Source: Chloroflexota bacterium (GTDB lineage Bacteria; Chloroflexota; Dehalococcoidia; Tepidiformales; Tepidiformaceae). Taken from it: DNA of 64,000 nucleotides. Shown piece after piece: positions 25,002 to 32,786 of this stretch. Under the pieces are notes generated by a model. The model saw only the letters and a program-made list of their open reading frames with translations. It was not told the DNA's origin and searched no databases. Position numbers and translations under genes: made by a program. Position 1 is the first letter of the stretch. Every line of letters starts with the position of its first letter. The stretch covers positions 61,404 through 125,403 of the forward strand of contig JACRBT010000007.1 of NCBI GenBank assembly GCA_016234445.1, given 5' to 3'.

Positions 25002-25064
25002 CGAGCGGGTCCCACCCCAACCACACCGCGAAAAGCCCCGGCGTGCCACTCGATGGGCGCCGGG

Positions 25065-25116
25065 CTCACTCCCCCTCTCCTCACGAAGTGGGAGAGGGGG
25101 CCCGGGGGGTGAGGGG
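25065..25116 (+). repeat. REP-like palindromic element 3
   Basis: CTCCCCCTCTCC, GAAGTGGGAGAGGGGG and a GGGGGGTGAGGGG tail. It sits between the convergent stops at 25001 and 25155. Confidence 0.65.
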
Positions 25117-25154
25117 CCTCGCACCGATCGCACGGGGACCTTCGTCAACGGGTC

Positions 25155-25457
25155 CTACAACGCCCGCAGGTTCCCCGGCAGCTCCTCCGGCAGTTCGCTC
25201 ACCGGCCGAGTCGCCTGCCCAATGCTGATGTCGAAGAGGTCGCCCCAGGCCGCCTCGTAGTAGTCGCCGGGGCCTTCATCCTCTGCCTCCCAGACCACCA
25301 CCACCTGGGGCTGGTCGACCGGCGCGTTCACCCAGTACTCGCCGAGTACGGTCGCCTGCTTCGGGTGAGCGAACGTCTTTCGCCGTTCGAAGGCCTCAAG
25401 CCCCGTCAACAGGCTCGCGCCTTCCTTGAACCGGAAATAGGCCACATAGAGCGCCAC
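25155..25457 (-). CDS. Small conserved-looking protein, unknown function
   Basis: 100 residues from a GTG at 25457. The pattern LYVAYFRFKEGASLLTGLEA and VVVVWEAEDEGPGDYYEAAW resembles a dimeric alpha/beta-barrel (DUF3303-like) protein, which would bind a small ligand or act as a monooxygenase-like fold. The start is set by a perfect TATAAT box six bases upstream, which implies a leaderless mRNA; there is no ribosome site. It converges with the crotonase gene. Confidence 0.62.
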   Translation of the reverse strand: MALYVAYFRFKEGASLLTGLEAFERRKTFAHPKQATVLGEYWVNAPVDQPQVVVVWEAEDEGPGDYYEAAWGDLFDISIGQATRPVSELPEELPGNLRAL

Positions 25458-25463
25458 GGCCCG

Positions 25464-25469
25464 ATTATA
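25464..25469 (-). promoter_or_regulatory. Consensus -10 box for a leaderless transcript
   Basis: TATAAT on the minus strand, followed by six bases and the GTG at 25457. This is the cleanest -10 in the window. Confidence 0.55.
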
Positions 25470-25508
25470 GCCACGGTCGTGCCAACGGCCCCTTCGTCCC
25501 TCCTCTGG

Positions 25509-25514
25509 TACACT
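25509..25514 (+). promoter_or_regulatory. Probable -10 box of the duplicated-domain gene
   Basis: TACACT, 53 bases before the ATG at 25568. It lies back to back with the minus-strand TATAAT at 25464. Confidence 0.35.
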
Positions 25515-25567
25515 GGCCTCGCCATCCCCGCCCCCGGAATCGGGGAGACCGGCCACGAGGTCCGACC

Positions 25568-26221
25568 ATGTACCGAAGGCTCCTGACCGGCATTATCGAC
25601 CAGGGAAAGACCGCCGCCTTCCTCGCCGCCATGCGCGAGTCGAGCAGCTTCCAGGACGAACGCGGCATCCGTGCCCGCACCTCCGTCTGGGGCGCCATGA
25701 CCGGCCAGACGAACTCCGTCCTCATAGCCAGCGACTTCAACACGCTGGACGACCTCGAAAAGTTCAGCGACCTCGTCACCGAGGACGCCCGCTTTGCTTC
25801 GATCCGCCGCGCCGTCCGCTCCCAGATGATCTATGCCGGCTCGGAAGTCGCGATCCACCGGCTCTCCTACCACTCCGAGGGCCTCATCTCCAGCGAAGAG
25901 GCCACCGAGCCGCGCCGCTACATGCGCACCCTTCGGGGCGAGGTCCAGGCCGGCCGCCACCGCGAATTCGTCATGTCCATCTCCCAGGCGCTCGACTTTC
26001 AGAAGCAGCGCGGGATCGAAGCCGTCACGAGCGTCTGGTCTGCTGTGACCGGCGGCACAAGCGAAGTTTCCATCGTCGCCGAGTTCGACAGTCTCACCGC
26101 GCTCGAGAAGTTCGACGAAATGGCCCAGAACGACGCCGAGTTCGCGAGCCTCCGCAAAGCCACCCGCGCGAGCATGGTCTTCCTCACCAGCCACGTCGAC
26201 CTCATGCGCAACCTGCTTTAG
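25568..26221 (+). CDS. Internally duplicated protein of unknown function
   Basis: 217 residues made of two tandem homologous halves of about 105 residues. YRRLLTGIIDQGKTAAFL matches YMRTLRGEVQAGRHREFV, and TSVWGAMTGQTNSVLIASDF matches TSVWSAVTGGTSEVSIVAEF. Each half looks like a ferredoxin-fold alpha/beta-barrel monomer of the NIPSNAP/dimeric-barrel kind, so the protein may mimic a fused dimer. No catalytic residue is recognised. A strong bidirectional terminator follows. Confidence 0.7.
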   Translation: MYRRLLTGIIDQGKTAAFLAAMRESSSFQDERGIRARTSVWGAMTGQTNSVLIASDFNTLDDLEKFSDLVTEDARFASIRRAVRSQMIYAGSEVAIHRLSYHSEGLISSEEATEPRRYMRTLRGEVQAGRHREFVMSISQALDFQKQRGIEAVTSVWSAVTGGTSEVSIVAEFDSLTALEKFDEMAQNDAEFASLRKATRASMVFLTSHVDLMRNLL

Positions 26222-26252
26222 TCTGTCTCGACGCTACGCGCCGGGCAACGAA

Positions 26253-26278
26253 AACGGGGTGGCCTGAACCACCCCGTT
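26253..26278. terminator. Bidirectional Rho-independent terminator
   Basis: AACGGGGTGG, a 6-base loop, CCACCCCGTT: a perfect 10-bp stem between convergent genes. The minus strand continues TTTTCG and the plus strand CGGGTTTCC. Confidence 0.8.
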
Positions 26279-26305
26279 CGGGTTTCCCTTACCGGGACCG
26301 AGGGC

Positions 26306-26692
26306 TTAGCAGCAGGCGCGAGGCTGGCCGCCGCCATCGGCGGTCTGGAAGCTCGACCCACAGGCACAGCTCTTCACTGCGTTCGGGTTGAAGATGCTGA
26401 AGCCGCTCTTCATCACGTCCTCGACGTAGTCGATCTCCGCGCCGGACAGGTACTGCGCGCTCTCGGGGTCCACGAGGATGCGGACGCCAAGCTGTTCGAG
26501 CACGATGTCGTCTTCTTCGGCCGAGCGGGCGAGGGCCATGCCGTACTGGTAGCCCGAGCAGCCGCCGCCGGCGACGAAGACGCGGAGGGCGCCGTCCGGG
26601 AGTTCACGCGCCTGGAGCAGCGCAAGTGCCTTCGCGGCGGCCTTTTCGGAGATGTTCACGAGGACCTGGGTCACTTCGGTTTCAGCAGACAT
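26306..26692 (-). CDS. HesB/IscA-type iron-sulfur carrier
   Basis: 128 residues of A-type Fe-S carrier. Cys45 in GGGCSGYQYGMAL and Cys109/Cys111 in SCACGSSF are the three conserved ligands used to accept and deliver clusters. A divergent cysteine desulfurase begins 210 bases away, so the pair forms a small Fe-S assembly locus. An extra Cys-Cys ends the protein. GGGAGG precedes the ATG and a minus-strand TATGCT at 26755-26760 may be the -10. Confidence 0.92.
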   Translation of the reverse strand: MSAETEVTQVLVNISEKAAAKALALLQARELPDGALRVFVAGGGCSGYQYGMALARSAEEDDIVLEQLGVRILVDPESAQYLSGAEIDYVEDVMKSGFSIFNPNAVKSCACGSSFQTADGGGQPRACC

Positions 26693-26754
26693 GTAGCGGG
26701 GCCTCCCTTACATTGGACGCGCGCTCGAGTCTCCCGGCCCGCGTCGATATGAAA

Positions 26755-26760
26755 AGCATA
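26755..26760 (-). promoter_or_regulatory. Possible -10 box of the HesB gene
   Basis: TATGCT on the minus strand, 62 bases before the start. The assignment rests on the hexamer alone. Confidence 0.3.
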
Positions 26761-26807
26761 GCAGCGCTGCCAACGCCCCGTCCATGACGCAAGTCACCCC
26801 CGGCGGC

Positions 26808-26890
26808 GGTCGGCTTTCGGCCGTCGGCTCTCGGCTCTCGGCTGTCGGTGTGCGGCACCGGTACCCGGTACTCGGTACTCGGTACTCGGC
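26808..26890 (+). repeat. Heptanucleotide repeat array 4
   Basis: About twelve units in exact 7-base register. The first half is TCTCGGC-type, then the array switches through GTGCGGC and ACCGGTA to three CTCGGTA-type units. It ends one base before the -10 box of the cysteine desulfurase gene. Confidence 0.85.
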
Positions 26891-26896
26891 TACGCT
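26891..26896 (+). promoter_or_regulatory. -10 box for leaderless iscS transcript
   Basis: TACGCT, six bases, then the GTG at 26903. The position normally filled by the -35 lies inside heptad array 4. Confidence 0.4.
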
Positions 26897-26902
26897 ATAC
26901 GG

Positions 26903-28069
26903 GTGAGCCGCATCTACCTCGACCATGCCGCCACTACTCCGCCGGACGCGCGCGTCCTTGAGGCGATGTGGCCCGCTTACACGCGGTACTGGGGCAACCC
27001 GTCGAGTATCTACCTCGAAGGCCAGGAAGCCCGGCGAGTCGTCGACGACGCCCGGAAGACGTGCGCCAATCTCCTCGGCGTCACCCCGAAGGAAATCGTC
27101 TTCACGAGCGGCGGCACCGAATCCGCCAATGCCGCCATTCGCGGCGCGGCCTTTGCCCAGCGCGATCGCGGGCACGGCGACCACATCGTCACGACGCAGG
27201 TCGAACACCACGCCGTCCTCCACACGGTCGAGCAGCTCGAACGCGAGGGCTTCCGCGCCACCTACCTGCCCGTCGACGCGGACGGCGTCGTCAGCCTCGC
27301 CGCCCTCGAAGCCGCTGTCGGGCCAGGGACGTCGGTGGTCAGCATCATGGCCGCGAACAACGAAGTCGGGACCATCCAGCCCATCGCCGAGGCCGTCCGC
27401 GTGGCGAAGGCCCGGAACCCACGCGTCGTCGTCCACAGCGACGCCGTCCAGGGCGCAGGGGCAATCGACATAACTCCGTCGAAGCTTGGCGTGGACCTCC
27501 TTGGAATCGCCGCCCACAAGCTCTACGGCCCCAAGGGCGCCGGCCTCCTCTACGTCCGCAACCGCACGCCCTGGTCGCCGATGATCCTCGGCGGAAGCCA
27601 GGAGAAGGAACGCCGTGCCGGCACCGAGAACGTCGCCGGGATCGCCGGCCTCGCTGCCGCCATGCGCCTCGGCTGGGAAGAGCGCGACGACCGCGTCCGC
27701 CACGCCAGCCAGCTCCGCGACCGCCTGCTCCACGGCCTCCCGGAACGCATCCCGGACACGGTCATCACCGGCCCGGCGGACCCGGCCGGCCGTTTGCCGA
27801 ACAGCTTCAGCTGCTGCTTCCGGAACGTCGAGGGGGAAAGCGTCCTCCTCGCCCTCGACCTTGCCGACATCGCCGCCAGCTCCGGCAGCGCCTGCACCAC
27901 CGGCGCCCTCGAACCCTCGCACGTCCTCACGGCCATGGGCATCGACCGCGACCTCGCCCACGCCTCCCTGCGCCTCACCGTCGGAAAAGACAACACGGAC
28001 GCGGAAATCGACCGCGTCCTCGACGTCCTCCCCGGAATCGTCGCCCGCCTCCGCGCGCTGGCTGGCTAA
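26903..28069 (+). CDS. iscS: Cysteine desulfurase
   Basis: 388 residues of class V PLP aminotransferase fold. It takes sulfur from cysteine as a persulfide for Fe-S clusters and thio-cofactors. His103 (VEHHAVL), Lys206 (AAHKLYGPKG, Schiff base) and Cys331 (SSGSACTTGALEPSHVL, persulfide) are all present. The long Cys-containing loop places it with the IscS/NifS group I rather than SufS. It is divergent from the HesB carrier. The GTG start is supported by the TANNNT box six bases upstream. Confidence 0.93.
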   Translation: MSRIYLDHAATTPPDARVLEAMWPAYTRYWGNPSSIYLEGQEARRVVDDARKTCANLLGVTPKEIVFTSGGTESANAAIRGAAFAQRDRGHGDHIVTTQVEHHAVLHTVEQLEREGFRATYLPVDADGVVSLAALEAAVGPGTSVVSIMAANNEVGTIQPIAEAVRVAKARNPRVVVHSDAVQGAGAIDITPSKLGVDLLGIAAHKLYGPKGAGLLYVRNRTPWSPMILGGSQEKERRAGTENVAGIAGLAAAMRLGWEERDDRVRHASQLRDRLLHGLPERIPDTVITGPADPAGRLPNSFSCCFRNVEGESVLLALDLADIAASSGSACTTGALEPSHVLTAMGIDRDLAHASLRLTVGKDNTDAEIDRVLDVLPGIVARLRALAG

Positions 28070-28087
28070 TCTGCCGGCGCCGCGAGG

Positions 28088-28138
28088 CGCACTCCCCCTC
28101 GCCCGCGAAGCGGGAGCAGGGGGCCGGGGGATGAGGGG
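28088..28138 (+). repeat. REP-like palindromic element 4
   Basis: CTCCCCCTCGCCCGCGAAG then CGGGAGCAGGGGGCCGGGGG and ATGAGGGG. It fills the gap between the convergent stops of iscS (28069) and acpP (28139). Confidence 0.7.
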
Positions 28139-28390
28139 TCAGGAAATCCCGTGCTCCGTCAGGAAGTCGAGGATGTCCTGGACCGTCTTGATGTTCTCCG
28201 CATCCTCATCCCGGATCTCGAAGTCCGCCTGGTCGGCGAAGGCTTCCTCAATCGCGATCGTCAGGTCCACCACGTCGAGCGAGTCGGCGCGGAGGTCGTC
28301 CACCAGGCTCGAACCCGGCTGCACTTCATCCGGGCTGACCTTCAGCTGTGCGACCACGACGTCGCGGACACGTTCGAAAAGCGATGCCAT
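28139..28390 (-). CDS. acpP: Acyl carrier protein
   Basis: 83 residues, acidic. The phosphopantetheine site is Ser37 in DDLRADSLDVVDL. It carries the growing acyl chain for the FabF enzymes encoded just upstream. GGGGAG precedes the ATG. A minus-strand TAGCAT about 60 bases upstream could give it a private promoter besides read-through from fabF. Confidence 0.96.
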   Translation of the reverse strand: MASLFERVRDVVVAQLKVSPDEVQPGSSLVDDLRADSLDVVDLTIAIEEAFADQADFEIRDEDAENIKTVQDILDFLTEHGIS

Positions 28391-28461
28391 CTGGTTCTCC
28401 CCGGGCGGAATGCATGCGGCCCAGCCGCCTGCGGTACTGGCGAATGAACCCCGATGCTACG

Positions 28462-29700
28462 TCACCCGCCGTATTTGCGGAAGACGACGCAGCCATTCTG
28501 GCCCCCGAACCCGAACCCGTTGGCGACCGCTGCCCGGACCGCCATCTTTCGCGCCTTGAGTGGCGTGTAGTCCAGGTCGCAGGCCGGGTCCGGCGTTTCG
28601 AGGTTGATCGTCGGTGGGACCACGCTGTCGTGGATGGCCATCACCGCCGCCAGCGCGCCGGCCGCACCGGCCGCGCCAAGGAGGTGTCCCACCATCGACT
28701 TGGGCGAACTGATGGCCAGCTTCCTCGCGTGGCCGCCGAAGGCCAGCTTGATGGCGACCGTCTCGCTCGCGTCGTTCAGGGGTGTCCCCGTCCCGTGCGC
28801 TGCCACGTAGTCCACGTCCTCGGGATTCATCCCCGAAGCCTTGAGCGCTGCCGTCATCGCCTGCTCGGCGCCGGTGCCGTCTTCGCGCGGCGCCGTGATG
28901 TGGAAGGCGTCACAGCTGAGCCCGCCGCCCATCAGCTCGGCGTAGACGCGGGCGCCGCGCGCCTTCGCCCGGGCCTCCGACTCCACTACCATCACGATCG
29001 CGCCCTCGCCGAAGACGAACCCGTCGCGGTCGGCGTCGAAGGGACGGCTCGCGCGGGTTGGCTCGTCGTTCCGGCGGCTCAGCGCCTTCATGTTCGCCAG
29101 CGCCGCGATCGGCAGCCGGTGGAGGGCCGCTTCCGTCCCGCCCGCGAGGACAACGTCCGCCAGCCCGGCTTCAATCAGCGCCTTCGCTTCGATGTACGAG
29201 TAGAGGCCGCTCGCGCAGGCGGCGACGCTCGCCAGGGCCGGCCCCCGCAGGCCAAGGTGCATGCTCACCTGGCAGGCGCCCATGTTCGGCGCCATCGTCG
29301 GCACGTAGAACGGGCTCACCCGCGCCGGCCCCCGGGTCAGGAGGACCTCCAGTTCGTCCATCGTGTCGATCGCACCGCCGGCCCCCGTGGCGATGGCCGA
29401 AGCACACCGCGGCCGCTCCTCGTCGCTGATGACCAGGCCCGCGTCGTCGGCCGCAAGCTGGGCCGCCGCCACTGCGAATTGCGAGAAGCGCGACATCCGG
29501 CGGGCGCCCTTCGCGTCCATGTAGTTAGCGGGCTCGAAGTCGCGCACTTCCGCGGCGATCTTCACCGGCATGTCCGACGTGTCGAAGCGCGTGATCAGGC
29601 CCGCGCCCGATTCCCCCGCCACCAGGTTCTGCCAGAAGTCGTGGGCGGTCAGCCCGATGGGCGTGATTGCGCCCACCCCCGTTATCAGCGCTCGTGTCAC
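28462..29700 (-). CDS. fabF: Beta-ketoacyl-ACP synthase II (copy 2)
   Basis: 412 residues. Cys162 (VAACASGLYS) and the two histidines in AAHGTGTPLND and VGHLLGAAGA form the Cys-His-His triad of FabF. It condenses malonyl-ACP with acyl-ACP. The GTG start is preceded by GGAG. It is one of two fabF genes in this minus-strand fatty-acid cluster, separated from the other by a DinB-type gene; the copies are clearly diverged, so different chain-length roles are likely. Confidence 0.95.
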   Translation of the reverse strand: MTRALITGVGAITPIGLTAHDFWQNLVAGESGAGLITRFDTSDMPVKIAAEVRDFEPANYMDAKGARRMSRFSQFAVAAAQLAADDAGLVISDEERPRCASAIATGAGGAIDTMDELEVLLTRGPARVSPFYVPTMAPNMGACQVSMHLGLRGPALASVAACASGLYSYIEAKALIEAGLADVVLAGGTEAALHRLPIAALANMKALSRRNDEPTRASRPFDADRDGFVFGEGAIVMVVESEARAKARGARVYAELMGGGLSCDAFHITAPREDGTGAEQAMTAALKASGMNPEDVDYVAAHGTGTPLNDASETVAIKLAFGGHARKLAISSPKSMVGHLLGAAGAAGALAAVMAIHDSVVPPTINLETPDPACDLDYTPLKARKMAVRAAVANGFGFGGQNGCVVFRKYGG

Positions 29701-29748
29701 AGCATGCTCCGTGGAGCGCGGTCGGACCGGCGCCTCCAGCCGTCCATT

Positions 29749-30471
29749 CTAAGCCAGCCGCCCATCCCGAACAGCCGGACCGCTGCCCAGGCGCTCTTCA
29801 ACCTCGCGGTAGTGTTCCCAGTTGTGTTCGAGCAACCGCCGGAGCATGCGCCGGCATGTCCACGCTCCCGTCGATTTCTCGACCAGTCGCTCCCGTTCCT
29901 CGGCGGTCATCGCGTTCAGCCGCGCGAACGACACCCGCGTGGCTTCGCGGAGAATGTGGCGCGCATCGCCTTCGCCCCGGTCGGCAGCGGCATACAGCGC
30001 GTGGAGCCCGGGCACCTTCAATCCCCCGGCGGAGAGGTACGAATAGTCAGCGCCGAGGATGTGGGAGAGGATGCGATCGATGGGTCGCCCCTTTGTGGGT
30101 TTGAGGGTCAACTCTGGCGGCTCCAGGCCGTCAACCAGCGCGAACGTGTCGTCCCGGAGCCACTCCAGCCGCGCCACCAGTCGCTCGCAAGCTGCCGCGG
30201 AGAGCGGCTCCAGGTCCGTTTCGAGCCCTCCGCTCCCGGGGAACTTCCCGCTGGTGTCGTGCTCGGCGACCGAGATCTGAACGGCCCCGCCGGGCTCTCC
30301 GTCGCCCCCGTGCCGGGCAAGAAAGCGGAGGAACGAACGGATTTCGTCCGGCGCTGCCGTGATCGCTGCTTCCGTCGTCGCACGCTGGAAGGCGCAGCCA
30401 AGCAGCCCCGGGACGTGTGCGAACGTTGTCTTTTTCTGCGGCCCGGATGAGAGATAGAGGGCGTACTCCGT
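29749..30471 (-). CDS. HicB-like/DinB fusion protein with non-canonical start
   Basis: The C-terminal part, from a GTG at 30177 (142 residues), is a DinB-like helical domain (ILSHILGADYSYLSAGG and LEHNWEHYREVEE). The same frame is open and has coding character for about 95 further codons upstream, reading YALYLSSGPQKKTTFAHVPG then LLGCAFQRATTEAA, which resembles a HicB-like fold. No ATG, GTG, TTG or CTG occurs at the natural 5' end of that region. The best candidate is ACG at 30471-30469, preceded at six bases by AGGTGG. The coordinates given assume that start (about 240 residues). A mutated start, a sequencing error or translation only from 30177 are alternatives. Confidence 0.6.
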   Translation of the reverse strand, partial: TEYALYLSSGPQKKTTFAHVPGLLGCAFQRATTEAAITAAPDEIRSFLRFLARHGGDGEPGGAVQISVAEHDTSGKFPGSGGLETDLEPLSAAACERLVARLEWLRDDTFALVDGLEPPELTLKPTKGRPIDRILSHILGADYSYLSAGGLKVPGLHALYAAADRGEGDARHILREATRVSFARLNAMTAEERERLVEKSTGAWTCRRMLRRLLEHNWEHYREVEERLGSGPAVRDGRLA

Positions 30472-30472
30472 G

Positions 30473-31711
30473 CTAGTCCACCTGCCGGAAGATGACGGCC
30501 GAGTTGTGCCCGCCGAGCCCCACCGACGTTGTCATCGCCACCTTCACCGGGCGCTTCCGGGCCACGTTCGGGACGTAGTCGAGGTCGCACTCCGGGTCCG
30601 GGGTCGTGTAGTTGATCGTCGGCGGCACCTCCTGGTCTCGGATCGCAAGCACGCAGGCGAGCGCCTCGACCGAACCCGAGGCGCCCATGCAGTGCCCCGT
30701 GATCGGCTTCACGGAGCTGATTGCGGCGTTGTAGGCGGCCTTGCCCATCACTTCCTTGAACACCATGGTCTCGACACGGTCGTTGAGCGGGGTGCCGCTC
30801 CCGTGCGGGTTGATGTAGTCGATAGTCGCGGGGTCGATGCCTGCCTTGCGGACCGCCGCGTTCACCGCCCGCTTCAGCCCCCGGCCGGTCTCGTGGAGCG
30901 CGATCATGTCGTAGGCGTCGTTGGAGCTCCCGTAGCCGATGATCTCGCAGTAGATCCTTGCGCCCCGGGCCTTCGCCTGGTCCAGGTCCTCCAGGATTAT
31001 GGCCGCCCCGCCTTCGCCCGCGATGAACCCGTCGCGGTTCAGGTCGAACGGCTTCAGCGCCTTCTCCGGGTGCTCGTTGTCCCCTGCCAGCGCCCGCATC
31101 GAACACCAGGTCGCGTGGTAGATCGGCAGCAGAACCGCTTCCGAGCTCCCGGCGATCACCATGTCGGCGTCGCCCCGCCGCAGGGTTTCGAAGGCTTCGC
31201 CGATCGTCCCGCCGCCGGTCGCGCAGGCGCTGACGATGGCCATATTCGGCCCGCGCGCCCCCGTCGCGATGGCGATGTGGCCGCTGGCCGCGTCGGGGAT
31301 GAAGTTTGCGACGAGGAACGGTGTCACCCGCCGCGGCCCTTTCTCTTCGAGCACGTGCTGGTATTCGATGACCAGGTCCGTGCCGCCGCCCCCGGCGCTG
31401 AACATCACGCCGACCATTTCGGCGTTGTCGTCCGTGATCTGGTAGCCGCTGTCGGCCAGGGCTTCCAGCGCCGCCGACATGCCGAAGGTGACGCCCCGGT
31501 TCATGTAGCGCTGCTGCTTCGCGTCGGCGCGGTCGCCGAGGCTGAATCCCTTCACCTCCGCCTGGATCCGGACGGGGTAGGGCTCAGGGTCGAAGAGCGT
31601 GATCGGCCCGATCCCGCTGCGCCCGGCCAACATCGCCTGCCACGTCTCCTCCGCCGTGTGCCCGACAGCCGTGACCGCGCCGACGCCGGTGACCGCCACT
31701 CGCCGGGTCAT
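30473..31711 (-). CDS. fabF: Beta-ketoacyl-ACP synthase II (copy 1)
   Basis: 412 residues. Cys163 (SACATGGGTIG), NPHGSGTPLND and TGHCMGASGS form the expected triad. The ATG overlaps the fabD stop by four bases (ATGA), so FabD and FabF are translationally coupled. Together with acpP and the second fabF this forms a fatty-acid elongation operon; fabG, fabZ, fabI and fabH are not in the window. Confidence 0.95.
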   Translation of the reverse strand: MTRRVAVTGVGAVTAVGHTAEETWQAMLAGRSGIGPITLFDPEPYPVRIQAEVKGFSLGDRADAKQQRYMNRGVTFGMSAALEALADSGYQITDDNAEMVGVMFSAGGGGTDLVIEYQHVLEEKGPRRVTPFLVANFIPDAASGHIAIATGARGPNMAIVSACATGGGTIGEAFETLRRGDADMVIAGSSEAVLLPIYHATWCSMRALAGDNEHPEKALKPFDLNRDGFIAGEGGAAIILEDLDQAKARGARIYCEIIGYGSSNDAYDMIALHETGRGLKRAVNAAVRKAGIDPATIDYINPHGSGTPLNDRVETMVFKEVMGKAAYNAAISSVKPITGHCMGASGSVEALACVLAIRDQEVPPTINYTTPDPECDLDYVPNVARKRPVKVAMTTSVGLGGHNSAVIFRQVD

Positions 31712-32697
31712 ATCGCCGCCGCCTCGACGGTCGCGAAGTTCTCGCTCAGGAGGCCCTCGTAGTCGTCGCTGACGCTCAGGCTGTTCAGGCTGTAGTCGAT
31801 CCGGCGGACCAGCCGCGTGAGCACGTTGCCCGGGCCGACCTCCATGAACATGTCGACGCCGGCGTCCCGCATCTTCTCGACCGACTTCTGCCACTTCACG
31901 CCGCTCAGGAGCTGGTCGCGAAGCTCCGTGTAGACCTGTTCCTGCGTCGCCAGGAGGTCGGCGTTGACGTTCCCAACCAGTGGGTTGCGCGGGTCCTTCA
32001 TCGGCAGCTTCTGGAGGAGCCGGTTCATCCCTTCGCTCGCCTTCGCCATCAACGGCGAATGCGAACCGATCGTGATCGGGAGCTTGACCACCCGGCGGGC
32101 GCCAGCCTTTTCCGCCAGCTCCATCGCTCGCTTCAGCGGCTTCAGCGCGCCCGAGATGACGTTCTGGCCCTCACAGTTCGCCGTCGCCATCCCGACGTAC
32201 TCGCCCTGGGCGGCTTCTTCGCAGATCTGCGCGACCTGCTCCTCCGAAAGCCCCAGGATCGAGGCCATCCCACCGGGGAACTCCCGCCCGGCTTCCTCCA
32301 TCAGGATCCCGCGCTCCTTCACCAGCAGCAGGCCTTCTTCGAAGGTCAGCGAATCTGCGGCGACGGCGGCCGTGAACTCGCCCAGCGAATGCCCGGCGAA
32401 CATGCCCGGTTCGATCGCCCGGCCCGCGGCGGTCCAGCGTTCCCGCATCGCCTCCAGCCAGGCAATGGAAGTGACGAACGTCGCCGGCTGCTGGTTGATA
32501 GTCTGTTCGAGCTCCTCGGCCGGGCCTTCGAAACACAGCTTCGACAGCTGCGTGTCCAGCACTTCGTCCGCGCGCTTGAAGAGGTCGTGGGCTGCCCGTG
32601 AAACCTGAGAGAGCCGCTGGCCCATGCCCACGTGTTGGGACCCCTGCCCGGGGAAGATGAGCGCCAGTTTGCGCCAGGGCTTGACCACCTGGTCCAT
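31708..32697 (-). CDS. fabD: Malonyl-CoA:ACP transacylase
   Basis: 329 residues. LALIFPGQGSQHVGMG starts the domain and Ser104 in AGHSLGEFTA is the acyl-carrying nucleophile; His in GSHSPLM is the partner. It loads malonate on ACP for the FabF enzymes. The ATG at 32697 is in keeping with the FabD N-terminus. It is first in the fatty-acid operon, 90 bases downstream of the priA stop. Confidence 0.95.
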   Translation of the reverse strand: MDQVVKPWRKLALIFPGQGSQHVGMGQRLSQVSRAAHDLFKRADEVLDTQLSKLCFEGPAEELEQTINQQPATFVTSIAWLEAMRERWTAAGRAIEPGMFAGHSLGEFTAAVAADSLTFEEGLLLVKERGILMEEAGREFPGGMASILGLSEEQVAQICEEAAQGEYVGMATANCEGQNVISGALKPLKRAMELAEKAGARRVVKLPITIGSHSPLMAKASEGMNRLLQKLPMKDPRNPLVGNVNADLLATQEQVYTELRDQLLSGVKWQKSVEKMRDAGVDMFMEVGPGNVLTRLVRRIDYSLNSLSVSDDYEGLLSENFATVEAAAI

Positions 32698-32786
32698 GCG
32701 TTCCGGAGCCTCCCTGTGCGCCCATTGCTGGCGCGACAGCCAGCCGGAAGGATACCAGAGGGGGTCAAACGGAAACAGGGAATCGC

